Positions 12,767 to 15,733 of a stretch of DNA of 15,733 bases are shown piece after piece (position 1 is the first letter of the stretch; every line of letters begins with the position of its first letter). Position numbers and translations under genes: made by a program. Below the pieces are notes generated by a model. The model worked only from the letters and a program-made list of their open reading frames with translations, had not been told where the DNA came from and made no database searches. Location: contig CAJMAW010000076.1 of the NCBI GenBank assembly GCA_905211485.1, positions 1 to 15,733 on the forward strand. Direction: 5' to 3'. Source of the stretch: an uncultured Lentisphaeria bacterium. GTDB taxonomy: Bacteria > Verrucomicrobiota > Lentisphaeria > Victivallales > UBA1829.

Positions 12767-15733
12767 TCAGAGCGAATACTTCGCAGCCAGCTTTTCAAGC
12801 GCGGCAAGCTGCTTCGGGCTCAGAATCTTTCCTTTTTCAAACTGTTCACGGATGGAGGAAACGAATGCCCTGTCGTCATAGGTTCTCGCGCCGCGTTTCA
12901 CAGGTTCCGCCCATTGAGTTATCTTTTCAAAAGAGGCAAGCAAAGACTTTGCCTTGTCCGCGGGGAGGTCAGCGCCGGATGCCGGAAGAGTCTCAGCCTT
13001 CCGGAGACGGTCCCCGGTCCCCCCCGGGCCTCCGCCGGAAACGGCAGACATGACGGAAGAATCCTTTTCGGAAGCATTTGTCTGTCTTCCATTCTCATCC
13101 GGGAAATATTTCCCTGCGATCTTGAGCAAAGCCGCGGTCTGTTTTCCGGTCAGTGTCCCGGAACGGTCGAACTGCTTTTTCAACGATTCAAAGAATTTTT
13201 TATCGTCATAGACGCGCCCCCGCCTCATCTCGGGCTCCTCCCAGCGGACATGTTCCATCTTCCGGAACAGAAGAGCCGTCTCCTGACGGACGGCATCCTC
13301 ATCTCCTCTTCCTTCTTCTTTCCCTGCGGCATCGCCCTCCGCCGAGGCGGCGGAAACGGACGCGGATGAAGAAGCAGAAGAAGCGGAGTCAGGAAAAGAC
13401 GCACTGCTTTCCCCCGGAACGGCGGAGGAAACACTGTCGGCGGGAACGGACGAAGAAGGAGCCGTTTTCCCCAGCTTCTTCAAGAACTCGTCGCAGGACG
13501 GAATCGCGGAACGGTATTTCAGAAGCAGTTTGCCCAGAGCCCCGAGCTGTTTTTCGGAAAGAAGTTTCCCGGAAGCAGACTGTTTTTTCAGAGATTCAAA
13601 GAATTTCCCGTCGTCATACACTCTTCCGCGTCTTTTTTCCGGAGGATCCCAGACGACCCCCTCCAGAGCGGAAAGCACAGATGCAATATCTTCCTGCGGA
13701 GGAGCCGATGCCTGCGCGGCCGCAAGACGCTCCAGACGTTCCTCCCGGGCATTTTCTCTCCCGGCCCTCAATTCCTCCGCACGATGCAAATCATCGGAGA
13801 AGCCGTTTGCCTCCGCCGTCTCCTCCAGAGACGAGGACAGCTGCGAACGGTATTTCAATGCCAGGGAAAGAAGAGTATTCCACTGCTTCTCACTCAGAGT
13901 GCCGTCCTTGTCATACTTGCTGCAGACGGAATCGAAAAATTTCTTCTCGTTGAAAAGACGTTTTCCCGGAATCTTTTCCGGCTTCTCCCAGGAGACGATC
14001 TCACGCATGAGATGAATCAGGGCGGAAGCTTTGCCCTTCTCAGGAGCGCCGGCGTTTTTCGCATCATTCAGCCAGCGGGAGAACTTGCCGTAGAAGTCCC
14101 GCATCATGTCGGTCCAGACGACTTTCCCTTCTTCGACACTGTCAAGCTGTTCTTCCATGGAGGCGGTGAACCCCACCTGGAAAAGCGCGGGAAGAGTCGC
14201 CACCAGATAATCATTGATCTGGAATCCCAGATCGGTGGGAATCAGTTTGCCTTTCTCGCGGGAAACATATTTGCGGGTCTGAATCGTATTGACAATCGCA
14301 GCATAGGTCGAAGGACGGCCGATGCCGTTGGATTCCAGTTCCTTGATCAACGTCGCCTCGGAGAATCGGGGCGGGGGTTCCGTGAATTTCTGTTCGGAAT
14401 CGGACTGGACAAGAAGACAGCGCTCCTGAAGAGTGAGTCCGGCAAGAATTCCGGCATCGGGGGTGTCGTCCTCATCTTCCTGCGGAGCGCCCTCCTCCAG
14501 GAGATTGTAGGCGCGGAGAAAGCCGGGGAAGACCGTCACGGTGGCGGTCGAACGGAAGGTGTAGACGTGAGGAGATTCGGAGGAAGAGGAAGAGGAAGCT
14601 TCCACATCCACAGTCGTCCTGGACTGCCGAACAGGAGTCATCTGACTGGCAAGGAAACGCTTCCAGATCAGAGTGTACAGTTTCTTCTGCTGGGGATCAA
14701 GCGCGGAAGAAAGTTTTTCCGGAGTCAGGCTCACATCCGTCGGCCGGATTGCCTCATGGGCGCCCTGTGCGTTGGCCTTGGAGCGGTAGACGTTGGGTTT
14801 CTCCGGCATATAGTCCTGCCCGTATTCCCGCGCTATGAAGGAGCGCGCGGCGCCGGCTGCTTCCGCCGCCACGGCAACGGAATCCGTTCTCATATAGGTA
14901 ATCAGCCCCAGAGACGCCCCGTTGACCTCCACGCCCTCATAAAGCTGCTGCGCGATGCGCATTGTCTGACTCGCGGAAAATCCGAGAGATGAACTTGCCG
15001 CCTGCTGCAGCGTACTCGTGATGAAGGGCGGAGGTGGATTTTTTCTGCGGGGAACGGTTTCAATCGAAGTCACTTTCCAGTCCGAAGCGCTTCGGATGGA
15101 GTTCAGAAGTGCTCCGGCATCCGCCTCATTGGAAATGTCGACATTCCGGGAATCAACCCGTACAAGCTTCGCGGTGAAACGGCGTTCCCTGCCCGCATCC
15201 TTTTCCGCTTCAAACTGAGCACGGAAATTCCAGTATTCGCGGGGGACAAAGGCCGAAATCTCACGCTCTCTCTCACAGACAAGGCGCAGCGCCACCGACT
15301 GCACACGCCCGGCACTCACCCCACGTTTGATTCTGGACCAGAGCAGAGGACTCACCAGATATCCCACAATTCTGTCCAGAACCCGTCTTGCCTGCTGGGA
15401 ATCCACCAGATCCATGTTGATCTGCCCGGGATCCCGGAAGGCGCGGCTGATGGCCGATTCCGTGATTTCATGAAAACTGACCCGGTGAAAGGAGGCATTT
15501 TTATTGGCACGCCGGAGAACTTCCTTCAAATGCCAGGCGATGGCCTCTCCTTCGCGGTCAGGGTCGGAAGCCAGATAAATGTCCCCGACCTTTTTTGCGG
15601 CGGATTTGAGGTCGTTCAGATTTTTGGAACGCGTTCCCGTCTCCTCATACTGCGGAGCGAAATCATGTTCGATATCAACGCCGAAAGTTTTTTCCGGCAG
15701 ATCCCGGACATGCCCCATCGAAGCCTTGATAAT
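12767..15733 (-). CDS. topA: DNA topoisomerase I with repeat-bearing C-terminus (partial, N-terminus outside window)
   Basis: Relaxes negative supercoils by single-strand passage (type IA). The 5' end is off the right edge; five codons (IIKAS) precede the Met encoded at 15718, which is internal, matching the SVGHIRDLP region of E. coli TopA. By comparison roughly 30-60 residues are missing, including the first TOPRIM Glu. Counting that Met as 1: TOPRIM acids in SDPDREGEAIAW (D52, D54, E56), LVSPLLWSRIKRGVSAGRVQ (121-140), active-site Tyr275 in GLITYMRTDS (271-280), HEAIRPT (321-327) and NGIGRPSTYAAI (464-475). The core ends near 550. E. coli continues with Cys4 zinc ribbons; here there are only scattered cysteines (149, 434, 599, 742) and instead four copies of a ~50-residue module separated by a charged helical linker (637-672), a Ser/Ala/Pro-rich linker (752-800) and a Gly/Ser linker. 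It ends KLAAKYSL. Confidence 0.95.
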   Translation of the reverse strand: MIKASMGHVRDLPEKTFGVDIEHDFAPQYEETGTRSKNLNDLKSAAKKVGDIYLASDPDREGEAIAWHLKEVLRRANKNASFHRVSFHEITESAISRAFRDPGQINMDLVDSQQARRVLDRIVGYLVSPLLWSRIKRGVSAGRVQSVALRLVCEREREISAFVPREYWNFRAQFEAEKDAGRERRFTAKLVRVDSRNVDISNEADAGALLNSIRSASDWKVTSIETVPRRKNPPPPFITSTLQQAASSSLGFSASQTMRIAQQLYEGVEVNGASLGLITYMRTDSVAVAAEAAGAARSFIAREYGQDYMPEKPNVYRSKANAQGAHEAIRPTDVSLTPEKLSSALDPQQKKLYTLIWKRFLASQMTPVRQSRTTVDVEASSSSSSESPHVYTFRSTATVTVFPGFLRAYNLLEEGAPQEDEDDTPDAGILAGLTLQERCLLVQSDSEQKFTEPPPRFSEATLIKELESNGIGRPSTYAAIVNTIQTRKYVSREKGKLIPTDLGFQINDYLVATLPALFQVGFTASMEEQLDSVEEGKVVWTDMMRDFYGKFSRWLNDAKNAGAPEKGKASALIHLMREIVSWEKPEKIPGKRLFNEKKFFDSVCSKYDKDGTLSEKQWNTLLSLALKYRSQLSSSLEETAEANGFSDDLHRAEELRAGRENAREERLERLAAAQASAPPQEDIASVLSALEGVVWDPPEKRRGRVYDDGKFFESLKKQSASGKLLSEKQLGALGKLLLKYRSAIPSCDEFLKKLGKTAPSSSVPADSVSSAVPGESSASFPDSASSASSSASVSAASAEGDAAGKEEGRGDEDAVRQETALLFRKMEHVRWEEPEMRRGRVYDDKKFFESLKKQFDRSGTLTGKQTAALLKIAGKYFPDENGRQTNASEKDSSVMSAVSGGGPGGTGDRLRKAETLPASGADLPADKAKSLLASFEKITQWAEPVKRGARTYDDRAFVSSIREQFEKGKILSPKQLAALEKLAAKYSL
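12773..13996 (-). repeat. Four ~50-residue modules in the TopA C-terminus
   Basis: Copies at TopA residues 575-624, 688-736, 824-872 and 933-982 (bases 13996-13847, 13657-13511, 13249-13103, 12922-12773). Shared pattern: W-x-x-P near the start, R then Y/F-D/N-D/E, x-x-F-F/V-x-S, a basic or polar stretch, G-x-L-S/T-x-K-Q, then L-x-K-L/I and K-Y. Secondary structure is probably two to three helices after an extended start. I do not recognise a named Pfam family. A similar L-S-x-K-Q helix pattern occurs in some phage replication and helicase proteins, but this is from memory. Confidence 0.8.

Noticed and set aside
14578..14605. GAGGAA-type short repeat in topA and a similar serine-codon run in the CBM9-like gene (about 1020-1060) as phase-variable tracts
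   Set aside because: Both are short, interrupted and made of units of three or six, so slippage would not switch the frame; they simply encode serine runs.
13784..14992. Plus-strand frame (402 codons) opposite topA
   Set aside because: Antisense shadow of the conserved topoisomerase core, kept open by codon bias.

Overview
The window comes from a bacterial chromosome of moderate G+C. I infer a member of the PVC superphylum, most likely Lentisphaeria (Victivallis-like). The clues are cytoplasmic DUF4091/GH123-like and CBM9-like proteins encoded as a pair, a lysine/alanine-rich histone H1-like protein, and a type I topoisomerase whose zinc ribbons are replaced by a repeat array. This placement rests on remembered family distributions, not on a marker-gene search.

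Layout, left to right. (1) Bases 270-3255, minus strand: two overlapping genes, a GH123/DUF4091-like protein followed by a CBM9-like protein. (2) Bases 3572-5190, plus strand: a doubtful 29-residue ORF, a small two-helix membrane protein, and a nitronate monooxygenase/FabK-like flavoprotein closed by a clear rho-independent terminator. (3) Bases 5237-8308, plus strand: a 12-helix MFS transporter, then prolyl-tRNA synthetase (proS) with its YbaK-type editing insertion. (4) Bases 8560-9066, minus strand: a histone-like gene with its own AT-rich promoter and terminator, built on a 45-bp tandem repeat. (5) Bases 9068-9730: no gene, but a strong imperfect hairpin. (6) Bases 9731-12013, minus strand: a cytoplasmic GH2-family glycosidase with a near-perfect direct repeat just upstream of its start. 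(7) Bases 12392-12537, plus strand: a promoter and a tRNA-Leu(UAG) with encoded CCA. (8) Bases 12767-15733, minus strand: topA, running off the right edge and lacking its first few dozen codons.

The window mixes housekeeping genes (proS, topA, tRNA-Leu, histone-like protein) with accessory sugar-metabolism genes (GH123-like, CBM9-like, GH2, MFS). The sugar genes are not contiguous, and no SusC/SusD, regulator or sulfatase gene is present, so I do not call a polysaccharide utilisation locus. I see no CRISPR array, insertion sequence, phage gene or recognisable defence system. The most notable observation is the topoisomerase C-terminus: four diverged copies of a ~50-residue module (W-x-x-P ... 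R-x-Y-D-D-x-x-F ... L-S-x-K-Q ... K-Y) joined by low-complexity linkers, in the place where E. coli TopA carries Cys4 zinc ribbons.
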